Part shown: positions 18,533 to 27,077 of the stretch, piece by piece | Numbering within the stretch: the stretch's first letter is position 1 | How the letters are laid out: every line of letters starts with the position of its first letter | NCBI RefSeq assembly: GCF_030186535.1 | Contig: NZ_JASNVW010000005.1 | Span: forward strand, 31,539 to 95,538 | Length of the DNA stretch: 64,000 nt | Direction: 5' to 3' | Source: Ignisphaera cupida | GTDB taxonomy: Archaea; Thermoproteota; Thermoprotei_A; Sulfolobales; Ignisphaeraceae | Made by a program: the position numbers and the translations under genes | Notes under the pieces: model-generated | What the model saw: only the letters and a program-made list of their open reading frames with translations | Database searches by the model: none | What the model was told of the DNA's origin: nothing

Positions 18533-19211
18533 GTGTCTCACCCACTGCACTCCTCTTTTCTCTAAGCCACTTCATAACAACATCAATAGATGAAATAGCG
18601 TCAGGTGCCCACCCATCAGCTCCTATCTCCCTAGCCCACTCAGCTGATGTTGGAGCTCCACCAACAATAACCTTGACCTTGCCTCTAAGACCAGCAGCCT
18701 TAAGAGCTTCTATAGTTTCTTTTTGCTTCACCATAGTTGTTGTTAGCAAAGCACTCATACCAACAATATCCGGGTTGTACTGCTTAACAGCCTCGACAAA
18801 TTTTTGCGGAGGTACATCAACACCAAGATCAATAACCTCAATACCATTAACCTCCCAAATAGTTGCAACAATTGTTTTTCCAATGTCGTGAATATCGCCT
18901 TCAACAGTACCTATAACAGCTCTACCAACATACTCTAGCTTCCCACCTCTCTTAACAATTTCATTCTTGAGAATAGGTATAACAACCTTTGCAGCCTCAG
19001 CAGCTGCAACAAGATCAGCTATAAAAGCTTCTCCTCTAATCCACCTATCGCCAAGCTCAAGAACGCCAGCAACAACACATTTATTGAGAACCTCGAGAGG
19101 ATTCATAGAAGCTTTGATACACTCATTTGCATATTTCAACGAGTTCTCAATATCGCCATCGATAATGCTTTGTCTCAAGCTAAAACACAAATCTTCTCTG
19201 AAACCAGACAC
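18525..19211 (-). CDS. Corrinoid (B12-binding) methyltransferase protein, MtbC/MttC/MtgC type
   Basis: A 228-residue methyl-carrier protein. The N-terminal helical cap domain (residues 1-90, with LELGDRWIRGEAFIADLVAAAEA) is followed by the cobalamin domain with GDIHDIG at 105-111, where His108 should be the lower axial ligand of cobalt, then GMSALLTTTM and VIVGGAP for the nucleotide tail. The first gene of its operon, it should accept a methyl group from the MttB-like enzyme encoded directly downstream. GTG start with GGTG upstream. Two near-identical TATA-like boxes lie 33-65 bases before it. Confidence 0.93.
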   Translation of the reverse strand: MSGFREDLCFSLRQSIIDGDIENSLKYANECIKASMNPLEVLNKCVVAGVLELGDRWIRGEAFIADLVAAAEAAKVVIPILKNEIVKRGGKLEYVGRAVIGTVEGDIHDIGKTIVATIWEVNGIEVIDLGVDVPPQKFVEAVKQYNPDIVGMSALLTTTMVKQKETIEALKAAGLRGKVKVIVGGAPTSAEWAREIGADGWAPDAISSIDVVMKWLREKRSAVGETHG

Positions 19212-19241
19212 CGCTTCACACCAAAAAAACTAAAGTTTGAT

Positions 19242-19276
19242 ATGGTATATAAACCTTAATGGTATATAAGACTTAA
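19242..19276 (-). promoter_or_regulatory. Tandem TATA-like boxes upstream of the corrinoid methyltransferase operon
   Basis: On the plus strand an 18-base unit beginning ATGGTATATAA is present twice, at 19242 and 19259, with 16 of 18 bases identical. Read on the minus strand each copy contains TTATATACC, a good archaeal TATA box. The nearer box (19244-19254) would place transcription start about 10 bases before the GTG start at 19211. The duplication may be two promoters or an operator overlapping the promoter. Confidence 0.55.
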
Positions 19277-19440
19277 AATGAGTATAATATGTAAACTCAG
19301 CTTAGCAAATGATTTTTATATTGACAAGATTAAACAATAGAAGTTACATTGATGGTTAATGTTCATTCGCAAATTTCCATAACATCAAAAACCCAGTTTT
19401 GCTTTACATCAACATTTTGATAAGTAAATAAATTGTATTG

Positions 19441-20778
19441 CTAAATGCTTTTAGGTGATGACCTAGATAGGAACTCATTTACCAAATCCTCAATTGATGG
19501 ACCTTCAACAATTTTTAGTTGCCAAAACACTTTCACAACAGGCTTGTTTATCTTTATAACTTTTTCCAGATCTGTGGGAGTGGCAATGATTACAGCATCA
19601 GCATCAATACTATTTATTGTTTGCTCCAAGTCTCTTAGCTGCTGTAGTGAATAGCCCATGCTTGGTATTACAGGTCCCATGCCTGGGTATTGCTCATATA
19701 CTTTCCTCAAATATCCAACAGCATATTTTCTTGGATCAACAACTTCAGCACCAAACCTCTTTGCTGCTACATATCCTGCTCCATATGCTGCTCCACCATG
19801 TGTAACTGTTGGAGCATCCTCAACAACAATAACCTTTTTACCTGAAACCATATCTGGTTTATCAACATTAACAACAAAATCAGCTTTAACTATGTGAGCA
19901 TTGCTATTAATCTTTCTAATGTTCTTCACTATTCTATCAATGTTTTCCTTACTTGCCTCACCAACCTTAGTCAATATAATGGCGTCTGCCAACCTAATGT
20001 TTACCTCACCTGGAAACGCCCCAACCTCAATCCCGGGTCTAGTTGCATCTGTTACTGCTACCCAGTACCATGGTCTGTAGAAAGGCCAGTCATTGTTTCC
20101 ACCATCCCACAGTATCACATCGCCAAGTTTCTCAGCTTCGACAAGAATTTTCGTATAGTCAACACCTAGTAAAACTGGTGCACCAATTTTTAGATGTGGC
20201 TCTACCTCCTCTCTTTCCTCAATTGTTAAACTCGAAGCATTTAAATCATTCAAATCCTTAAACACTTGAACAAGTGGAGTTGAGTCTCTGTAGATCATTG
20301 GGTGTCTAACAACAGAAACCCTCAAACCCCTTTTCCTAAGCTCTTCAACAATAGCTTTTGAAACAGTGGATTTACCAGCACCAGTCTTAGTTGCTGTAAC
20401 TGCTATAACAGGCTTTGTAGAATCTAGCATTGTTTCCTTCAAACCAAGAATTCTAAAGCTACAGCCAGTTGAAAGCACATGGGAAATCACATTGCCAAGC
20501 TCATCATAGGTTAAATCACTAAAACTAAGAATTGCCTCATCAACACCATAAAACTTAACAATGTTTGGCAGCATCTCCAATGGGTATATCGGTATTCCAG
20601 CAGGGTATCTATCACCTGCAACCTCTCTTGAAACTCTTCTAATCTCAGCTCCTGGTATTTGCGTAAATAGAAAAGCAACAACCTCTACACTTGAGTCCTT
20701 CCTTAAAACAGTGATAAAGTTGTGAAAATCTCTACCACCAGCCCCAATAACAACAACTTTTCTAGGCAAATTAATCAC
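19441..20778 (-). CDS. Cyclic 2,3-diphosphoglycerate synthetase-type P-loop protein
   Basis: A 445-residue protein of the COG2403 type. The N-terminus is Rossmann-like (KVVVIGAGGRDFHNFI), there is a P-loop in the middle (TATKTGAGKSTVSK), a WDGGNNDWPFY block and a C-terminal VDPRKYAVGYLRKVYEQYP. Characterised relatives make cyclic 2,3-diphosphoglycerate, a thermoprotective and phosphate-storage solute of hyperthermophilic methanogens; crenarchaeal homologues are often only labelled GTPase. The GTG start is at 20778. The gene stands alone between two intergenic regions. Family certain, function in this organism likely but not proven. Confidence 0.72.
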   Translation of the reverse strand: MINLPRKVVVIGAGGRDFHNFITVLRKDSSVEVVAFLFTQIPGAEIRRVSREVAGDRYPAGIPIYPLEMLPNIVKFYGVDEAILSFSDLTYDELGNVISHVLSTGCSFRILGLKETMLDSTKPVIAVTATKTGAGKSTVSKAIVEELRKRGLRVSVVRHPMIYRDSTPLVQVFKDLNDLNASSLTIEEREEVEPHLKIGAPVLLGVDYTKILVEAEKLGDVILWDGGNNDWPFYRPWYWVAVTDATRPGIEVGAFPGEVNIRLADAIILTKVGEASKENIDRIVKNIRKINSNAHIVKADFVVNVDKPDMVSGKKVIVVEDAPTVTHGGAAYGAGYVAAKRFGAEVVDPRKYAVGYLRKVYEQYPGMGPVIPSMGYSLQQLRDLEQTINSIDADAVIIATPTDLEKVIKINKPVVKVFWQLKIVEGPSIEDLVNEFLSRSSPKSI

Positions 20779-20896
20779 CGTGTTTTCAGTTTAAAGCTGT
20801 TTAAAAACCCGGTTCTTTAATAATAAAAGCGTTAAATAATGAAAGAGTATAAAAAGCAGAAACATTGTTGCATATTCAGAGACATGGATTTTATGG

Positions 20897-21616
20897 TTAT
20901 ATGCTGTAGCTAACCCAATTCAAATTGTGTTTCACACCCTTCATTCTTTTCACCATTACCCTCCACACAACATTTGAACTACTGGAAGGTTCTTGCTGAA
21001 TTCTTTCGGTAAGTATTATGCCATCCACACAGTGTTCTATACTTGATAGAAGCTCTTTTGCCAAAGCTGTTGATGTATGCAGTGTTGCAATTGTTAAAAC
21101 ATTTCTTGCTTTTGAGAAATTGGCTCTAACATTCTTTATGTACTCAACCAAGCTCTGCATATCACCACTGTAATAGGATAGAAACTCGTTTAGAGAATCT
21201 ATTGCTATAAGCCCTCTATCCTCAATACCCAAATCAGTTACAATAGCTAGAAGAGATTCGAAAACCTGTTCAATGTTTTGAGGATTCACCTTGCTTATTA
21301 CAGATACTGATAGCCTTGACTCAGAACCTCTAATTCTAAAGCTGTAGCCATCAACAATAAAGAAAAGCTTCTGCTTAACATACTCCAGAACATCAACTCC
21401 AAGACTCTTGAGCTGCTGCACAACTGTTTTTGGATCATCATCTAGAGCAAGATAGAGCACAGGCTCTCCCAGCTGAAGAATGCTTTTAGCAAAAACAGAT
21501 AAAAGTATGCTCTTCCCAGAACCACCCTCACCAGCTACAACAATAAACGAGTTTCTTGGAATTCCCTCTGGAAACAATGTTTTAAGAGGTTCTAAATCAA
21601 ATCTCAGCATAGACAT
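20897..21616 (-). CDS. KaiC/RAD55-like RecA-superfamily ATPase
   Basis: A single-domain RecA-fold ATPase of about 240 residues. Walker A is GEGGSGKSILLS, followed by YLALDDDPKTVVQQL, a motif common in archaeal KaiC-like proteins, and Walker B GLIAIDSLNEFLSYY. The catalytic Glu after the first strand found in KaiC (EE pair) is replaced by DDD. The open frame begins at 21688, but ATG at 21616 gives the family-typical start (MLRFDLEPL two codons later). Archaeal members act in signalling or in motility (ArlH); there are no archaellum genes here, so the role is unknown. Confidence 0.75.
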   Translation of the reverse strand: MSMLRFDLEPLKTLFPEGIPRNSFIVVAGEGGSGKSILLSVFAKSILQLGEPVLYLALDDDPKTVVQQLKSLGVDVLEYVKQKLFFIVDGYSFRIRGSESRLSVSVISKVNPQNIEQVFESLLAIVTDLGIEDRGLIAIDSLNEFLSYYSGDMQSLVEYIKNVRANFSKARNVLTIATLHTSTALAKELLSSIEHCVDGIILTERIQQEPSSSSNVVWRVMVKRMKGVKHNLNWVSYSI

Positions 21617-21746
21617 GATCAAAAACCGCAAAAGTGCTATACACAAAAACCTTGGTTTAGAAAGCATTATAAAGGTTTGTGTACTCAACTACTAGTCTAG
21701 CCACTAAACTTAGCAAAATATTTGATAATGCTAGTGGTTGTTTTGT

Positions 21747-22733
21747 ATGAGTGGAGTTATTGTGGAGAACATTAGGAAAAGCTATGTTAGTAGAGAGGGT
21801 TTTAGAAAGAAGCGTGTTGTTGAGGCTTTGAAGGGTGTTTCCCTAGCTGTTAGAAGAGGTGAGATTCATGCTCTTCTTGGCCCAAATGGAGCTGGGAAAA
21901 CAACACTTATAAAGATATTGGCTACGCTTCTTCTACCCGATGATGGAAAAGCCTATGTTAATGGTTATGACGTTGTTAAAGAGGCTGAGAAGGTTAGAAG
22001 TGTTATTGGTGTTGTTTTGGATGTTTCCAAAGGTTTTTACACATCTCTTAGTGGCTATGAGAATCTTGTTTTCTATGCTCTTCTAAAGGGGTATTCATAT
22101 GGTGAAGCTAGGAAGAGGGTTAGAGAGGTTTTGGAGCTTGTTGGTCTCTACGAAATGAATGCTCACAACAGACCATATTACACATATAGTCTTGGTATGA
22201 GGGCTAGGCTATCAATAGCAAAAGCTCTTTTAACAAACCCACCTGTTTTGCTACTTGATGAACCCACACTTGGACTAGATGTTGAAAGCGCAAAGACTGT
22301 GAGAAAACTTGTGATGGACTTGGCTAAGGAAGGTAGAACAATTCTTGTAACAGGGCATAACATGTATGAAATTGAGCAAATAGCATCCTCCATAACCATA
22401 ATAAACAAGGGTTTGGTTATAGCATCTGGAGCACCAGCAGATCTCAAAACAAGACTAGGTCTCATGCTAAGAGTTTCCATGAGAATTGGTGATGTTAATA
22501 GCAATGTTGCTGAATATGTGAAGAACTTGATACCTGTTGAGAAAATTTCCATGGAGTTTAATGCTGATAGCACAAGAATAGTTTTCTATACTAAAGCCAG
22601 TAGGGAAGAGGTTATACAAGGAATTATGCAAATACATAAATCTTTTGATGTTAAAATAATTGATCTTGTTATTGAGGAGCCAACACTTGAGGATGCATAC
22701 ATTGCTGTTGTTGGTGGAGAACATGGTTCTTAG
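21747..22733 (+). CDS. ABC-2 type exporter ATP-binding protein
   Basis: A 328-residue ATPase of the CcmA/DrrA class: Walker A GPNGAGKTTLIK, a signature variant YSLGMRARLSIAKAL (SLGMR instead of SGGQ, usual for DrrA-type proteins), Walker B VLLLDEPTLG, and an H-loop in VTGHNMYEIE. A C-terminal regulatory domain of about 90 residues follows. ATG at 21747 is preferred to the TTG at 21738. It overlaps the first permease gene by 11 bp, forming a three-gene exporter operon. Substrate unknown. Confidence 0.88.
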   Translation: MSGVIVENIRKSYVSREGFRKKRVVEALKGVSLAVRRGEIHALLGPNGAGKTTLIKILATLLLPDDGKAYVNGYDVVKEAEKVRSVIGVVLDVSKGFYTSLSGYENLVFYALLKGYSYGEARKRVREVLELVGLYEMNAHNRPYYTYSLGMRARLSIAKALLTNPPVLLLDEPTLGLDVESAKTVRKLVMDLAKEGRTILVTGHNMYEIEQIASSITIINKGLVIASGAPADLKTRLGLMLRVSMRIGDVNSNVAEYVKNLIPVEKISMEFNADSTRIVFYTKASREEVIQGIMQIHKSFDVKIIDLVIEEPTLEDAYIAVVGGEHGS

Positions 22734-23544
22734 AGTTTTGAATGCTTTAACATATAGAGAAGTTGCATGGTTTAGAAGATTCTTCGCAGATTATGTAATT
22801 TCATGGATATTCCCACTAGCTTTGTCAGTTGGAGTAATATTCTTGCCAGCATCAATATCAGGTGTAAACACTGTTCTTAGTAGAATGAGCAATTTGTTTA
22901 ACTATCAAATGGATTTGAAAACAGCTTATAGCCTCGCACTTGCGCTAACAGGTATAGTCAATGTTGTTGCTATTGTTATTAACGATGTTATTCAAACAAT
23001 GTTTGCAGAATTCAGATTCATGGAAGTTGGGTGGATGATTCTTGAAACAACTGGGCTAGTCAAATACACAATTGCAAATGCCATTATTAGACCAGCTATA
23101 ATGACTCCACTAGCAACATTGTTTCTGGCTCCACTACTTCTCTACCTCAATGGCTTCAGCGGCTTAGTAACATTTGCATTACTTGAGCTAGTGTTTATAG
23201 CAACATCTATTGCACTAGGATTTTACTCAACCATTGTTGCAATTCCCTTAACATTTCACACAAAAATCTCGAGACCCTGGACCATAGCAAACACCTTGGC
23301 ACCTGCAATACTTGCTGGAACCGGGGTTTACATCCCAGTAAATCTTGTGCCTGCTATTCTAAGATTTTTCGCATATTCAACTCCTGTTCCAAGGTCATGT
23401 GAAATAGTTTATTTGATATCTTTAAGGGGTTTTCCAAGCGAGATAACACTTTTTCTTGTGTTCATAACATTTCTAACATCATTGTATCTAGCTGTTTCTG
23501 GTATCTTGTCGAAGAATGCTGATGCTAGGGTGAGAAAAGGTTGA
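22723..23544 (+). CDS. ABC-2 type transporter permease, first subunit
   Basis: A 273-residue protein with six or so hydrophobic helices, an N-terminal cytoplasmic amphipathic stretch (YREVAWFRRFFADY) and the loop LEFV-type NVVAIVINDVIQTMFAEFRFMEVGW typical of ABC-2 permeases. ATG at 22723 follows GGTGG and lies within the end of the ATPase gene. It forms a heterodimeric channel with the next gene. The export substrate could be a lipid, drug or polysaccharide precursor. Confidence 0.8.
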   Translation: MVLRVLNALTYREVAWFRRFFADYVISWIFPLALSVGVIFLPASISGVNTVLSRMSNLFNYQMDLKTAYSLALALTGIVNVVAIVINDVIQTMFAEFRFMEVGWMILETTGLVKYTIANAIIRPAIMTPLATLFLAPLLLYLNGFSGLVTFALLELVFIATSIALGFYSTIVAIPLTFHTKISRPWTIANTLAPAILAGTGVYIPVNLVPAILRFFAYSTPVPRSCEIVYLISLRGFPSEITLFLVFITFLTSLYLAVSGILSKNADARVRKG

Positions 23545-24320
23545 ATCTAAAGAAAACACTGCATGTGATATATGTAGGCTTTGTCTTGTCGAAAATGCAT
23601 ATAACAGCATATGTAGCAGCAATCATTAACACGATATTGTGGTTCACAATAATATTTGTTCCAGCAACTGTTTTTAGCGAGGATCCTAAAATGGCTATGT
23701 CCATGTTTCTACCAGGGGTATATGCATTAACAGTTGCAAGCGCAGCTATGTGGACAGCTACAGAGTTTTTGAGGTGGAATGTTTACCATGGCTTAACAGA
23801 TTTGTATAGAGAGAATGGGTTGACAGTGTTTCATTATTTGATTAGCTACTCAATTGTTGACTCAATATTCTTTGGAATTGCAACATACTTTGCATCAACA
23901 TATATAATCGCGTCTTATACCGGGCTAAGCTTTTTCAATGCTCTTCCAGCAAACCCTCAATATTTGCTTCTAGCCATTGTTGTTGCAATACCAATGTATC
24001 TTTTGATGGGATCTTTAATAGGTTATTTAATGGCGTCAACCTCTGTGAGTGGGGCATGGATAAACATAATTCAAATGATAGTTGCATTTGGAACTATTGT
24101 ACCGCCAAAGACAATTCCAAGTGGTTGGCTAATACTCTTAAACCCATCCACATATGTTGCAGAGATTCTGAGAATAGGGTACAACACAAACACGGTTTCA
24201 TCAAATGCGCTAGTTGTTTCAATCCCCATAGCAATAGCTTTGTTTACCCTGCTTGGATACTGGATTGGTTTTTTATGCGATAAGAGAATTGCTAGATATG
24301 GTCTTGAGTACAGGTATTAA
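23541..24320 (+). CDS. ABC-2 type transporter permease, second subunit
   Basis: A 259-residue hydrophobic protein with six predicted helices and the ABC-2 pattern AAMWTATEFLRWNVYHGLTDLYRENG after helix 2. It starts with TTG overlapping the previous stop codon by four bases, and ends six bases from the convergent glycosylase-like gene. It is the second membrane half of the exporter encoded at 21747-24320. Confidence 0.8.
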   Translation: MNLKKTLHVIYVGFVLSKMHITAYVAAIINTILWFTIIFVPATVFSEDPKMAMSMFLPGVYALTVASAAMWTATEFLRWNVYHGLTDLYRENGLTVFHYLISYSIVDSIFFGIATYFASTYIIASYTGLSFFNALPANPQYLLLAIVVAIPMYLLMGSLIGYLMASTSVSGAWINIIQMIVAFGTIVPPKTIPSGWLILLNPSTYVAEILRIGYNTNTVSSNALVVSIPIAIALFTLLGYWIGFLCDKRIARYGLEYRY

Positions 24321-24325
24321 GGGGT

Positions 24326-25270
24326 TTAATAATACCATGTGTCGTAGTATATAGGCTCTTTGAAAAACAAGCTATTTTTAAATGATTTGCAAAAATCTTT
24401 AAATGGGCATGCAGAGCATTTTGGATTTTCAGCTGTGCAAATACCTCTTCCAAAAACCCACATGAAATCATCTAGCAAAAGAACATCAACATTGCTAAGC
24501 CTTGACAACTGCTTGTATGCTTCCCTAACGGCTATGCGAATAAGAATATCCTCATCATGCGTAATAGCAACTTCATCAACAACTTTTCTAAGGAGATTGT
24601 TCTCAAGCTCGACAATGCCAAGTCTTAAAGCAATTCTTGTTAAGTGATTATCTACAGCCACATGCAAATTCTCTTTATCGATTGGATTAAACAAGCCTCT
24701 GTAGACAAGGAACTTAACAAGAAGAAAAGCCTTTTTCTCAACAGGATCCTGATAGGCCTTAAACACCTTCACCAAATCCAGAAAACCATAGCCATTAAGT
24801 AATCTGAGATAACCATTTGACAGCAAAACAATGTTTCTTGGACTACTGTTGTATAGCGCAATAATCTTTTTGCCAAGGTCGTTGAGAAGATGGGTTCTAA
24901 GCTTTATGTCAACAGGTTTTGCATTTCCTATAGATAACCACTTCTCAACTTCCTCCTCACTGATTCTAGCCATGCGATTAGGTGTAAAGAAATCTGGATT
25001 GCTTCTAAACATCTCCATCCCAAGTCTGTAAAGAAGATCAGCACCCCTAACTCTTTCACCACCAACAACAGCCTCATATGGCTTCCCAGGTCTGCTAAGC
25101 CTATGATCCATAGAGACCATAACCAGAAAATACATCAAAACATTGTCTAAAGGCTCGTTAGATTCTGGATAAAGCCTTGAATCAAAAACATTCATTCTAT
25201 GAGCACTGTTAATCACATTAGGCAAGATATTTGCTATATTTACAATCTTGTCATTAATTATCATAGGCAT
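24326..25270 (-). CDS. HhH-GPD-like protein with C-terminal 4Fe-4S loop (DNA glycosylase-like)
   Basis: A 314-residue helical protein. The C-terminus has C-x6-C-x2-C-x5-C (CTAENPKCSACPFKDFC), the 4Fe-4S cluster loop of endonuclease III-type glycosylases. The helical body contains DNHLTRIALRLGIVE, reminiscent of the HhH-GPD region, but the standard HhH hairpin and catalytic Asp/Lys are not obvious to me. Open frame extends to 25375; ATG at 25270 is preceded by GGTG with good spacing and gives the conserved start. A DNA-repair or base-processing role is plausible, not shown. Confidence 0.6.
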   Translation of the reverse strand: MPMIINDKIVNIANILPNVINSAHRMNVFDSRLYPESNEPLDNVLMYFLVMVSMDHRLSRPGKPYEAVVGGERVRGADLLYRLGMEMFRSNPDFFTPNRMARISEEEVEKWLSIGNAKPVDIKLRTHLLNDLGKKIIALYNSSPRNIVLLSNGYLRLLNGYGFLDLVKVFKAYQDPVEKKAFLLVKFLVYRGLFNPIDKENLHVAVDNHLTRIALRLGIVELENNLLRKVVDEVAITHDEDILIRIAVREAYKQLSRLSNVDVLLLDDFMWVFGRGICTAENPKCSACPFKDFCKSFKNSLFFKEPIYYDTWYY

Positions 25271-25377
25271 TTTAAACACCATTAAAATAGAGCTAGATTT
25301 GCAACTAACAAAATATTTTAACTTATCAAAGATTTTTTGGAATAGTGGTGAGCAAGCTATAAGTACTCTTAACAAGA

Positions 25378-26071
25378 GTTTCTAAAGCTTTTAAAGAAGA
25401 TGAAGAGTTTCATTATGCTGTAGCATGTTTGCTAGGTCTTGACGAAATTCTTAAGAGACTTGATAGAAATGAGCAGGAATTAATCAAGCTTAAAGAAAGA
25501 TTTTCACATGTTCATGAAGGAGCAAGAGAAGAGATGGGAAGAAAATAATAGACGATGGGAGGAAAATAATAAGCGCTGGGAGGAGAACAATAGATGATGG
25601 GAAGAGGCTTACAAAAGATTTGAAGCTATTGAGAATGAGTTAAAGAGGTTAAGAGAGGATTTTAATAGATTTGTTGAATTGGAGGAGAAGAGGTGGATGG
25701 AGGCAAACAAGAGATTCTCCAGAATTGAACTTGAGCTAGTTGTTTTAACAAAGGCAACACTGTCTAGATATGTGTTAGAGGATCTTGGAGAGGAGATCAG
25801 GTTTAGAGGTGAGGAGATATTGAATAGATACAGAAATCTTGCTATAGATGGTGAAGAAATAGATCTTGTTATTGAAACTAATAGGAGTGTATATGTTGCA
25901 GAGATAAAGATTAAACCAAGTGTTGAGGATGTTAAAGATTTGATAAACAAGACTGAAATTGTTGGTAGGAAATTTGGCAAGTCGGTTACATCGATAATGG
26001 CTGATGTATACATAGGTGATGAAGTAATAAACTTTGCTAGAAGCAGAAGTGCATTGATTTACAGCTACTGA
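25378..26071 (+). pseudogene. Broken DUF3782-like coiled-coil/PD-(D/E)XK nuclease-type gene
   Basis: Three frames' worth of one ancestral gene are visible. From 25378 the frame reads VSKAFKEDEEFHYAVACLLGLDEILKRL, typical of the N-terminus of archaeal coiled-coil DUF3782-type proteins, but no start codon precedes it and a stop (TAA) lies just upstream. Around 25505-25520 a frameshift is needed to enter a frame reading KRWEENN repeated three to four times; that frame is broken by a TGA near 25595 where the repeat expects Arg. After it, an intact stretch from 25598 to 26071 carries a coiled coil and the nuclease-like core EIDLVIETNRSVYVAEIK. An internal start at 25679 could still make a 130-residue protein. 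Such genes are often found near mobile or defence loci. Confidence 0.72.
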
Positions 26072-26200
26072 TGATCTATTGCTACTAAGTTAAATGTTTT
26101 CCAAAGGATTTGAAACAAGAAAACAATGCATTGACAAATTTGTTAATATTTTTGTGAAGGTCTTAACCATAGTTAAGAATTTGAGAATTCAAAACAATGG

Positions 26201-27073
26201 TTATGCCGCTCTTTCCTCTCTAAAGTATATTTCTCCAAGGGCTTTTGGCACAACAAGTTTTTTGCTTAGTGGTGTTGCATAGACTATGACAACTATTGCT
26301 AGTGATGCTATAAACGGTAATGCGCTTATAACATCTGGTGGTACTCCGTAGAGTAGCTGCAATGCGTATAGGGATGTGTATAGATATCCAAATACTATGG
26401 CAACTGGGTATGCTATTAGTGGATGCCATGAAGATGCCATGGCAAGGGTTATTGCTAGAAAGCCATAACCCATTCCAGTGTATTGAGACCATCCACTTCT
26501 GTAAATAGCTGTATATATGTATGAGCCTATTGAGATTATTGTGTATCCAATTACTGTTCCCAAGAACCTTGTTCTCCACACTCTAACACCAGCCATTTCA
26601 GCTGCTCTTGGGTTAAAGCCGCATGCCCTTAGGGCAATGCCGAATCTTGTTTTGTGTAGAAGAAGCCATGTTGCAGCAGTTGATGCAACACCTATTAGAA
26701 TAAGCATTGGCTTTCCTATCATTAGCGGTATTATGGACCTGCTTTTCATGTATCTAAGCCCTATTAGTGCTCCAATGCCATAGAAAACTATGTTTAGAGA
26801 TAGCCCTGTTAGAACATGGGGTGCGTGAAGTATGTTGATAAACACTATGAAGATTATTGATAGTGCTATTGTTGATAGCAATGATATTACAAAGCCTGGT
26901 AAGTAGCCTATGTTCTGTGTAGAGACAAATGCTATTGCTATTGAGCATGTTATTATACCGTCTATTGCAAGGTTTATAACACCACTTCTCTCAACAACTA
27001 TGTCTCCCAAAACCCAGAGAAGCAATGCCACTACAAATGAGTTAGAAAGTGCAGATATTATTTCACTAAGCAT
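26201..27073 (-). CDS. BMP-type ABC importer permease, second subunit (nucleoside/sugar family)
   Basis: A 290-residue permease of the BPD_transp_2 (ribose/nucleoside) class with about eight to nine hydrophobic helices, the N-terminal GDIVVERSGVINLAIDG motif and the mid-protein ARACGFNPRAAEMAGVRVWRT-like loop that contacts the ATPase. ATG at 27073 follows AGGTGAG, which itself holds the stop of the preceding permease. It is the last gene of a four-gene importer operon. Confidence 0.88.
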   Translation of the reverse strand: MLSEIISALSNSFVVALLLWVLGDIVVERSGVINLAIDGIITCSIAIAFVSTQNIGYLPGFVISLLSTIALSIIFIVFINILHAPHVLTGLSLNIVFYGIGALIGLRYMKSRSIIPLMIGKPMLILIGVASTAATWLLLHKTRFGIALRACGFNPRAAEMAGVRVWRTRFLGTVIGYTIISIGSYIYTAIYRSGWSQYTGMGYGFLAITLAMASSWHPLIAYPVAIVFGYLYTSLYALQLLYGVPPDVISALPFIASLAIVVIVYATPLSKKLVVPKALGEIYFREERAA

Positions 27074-27077
27074 TTTC

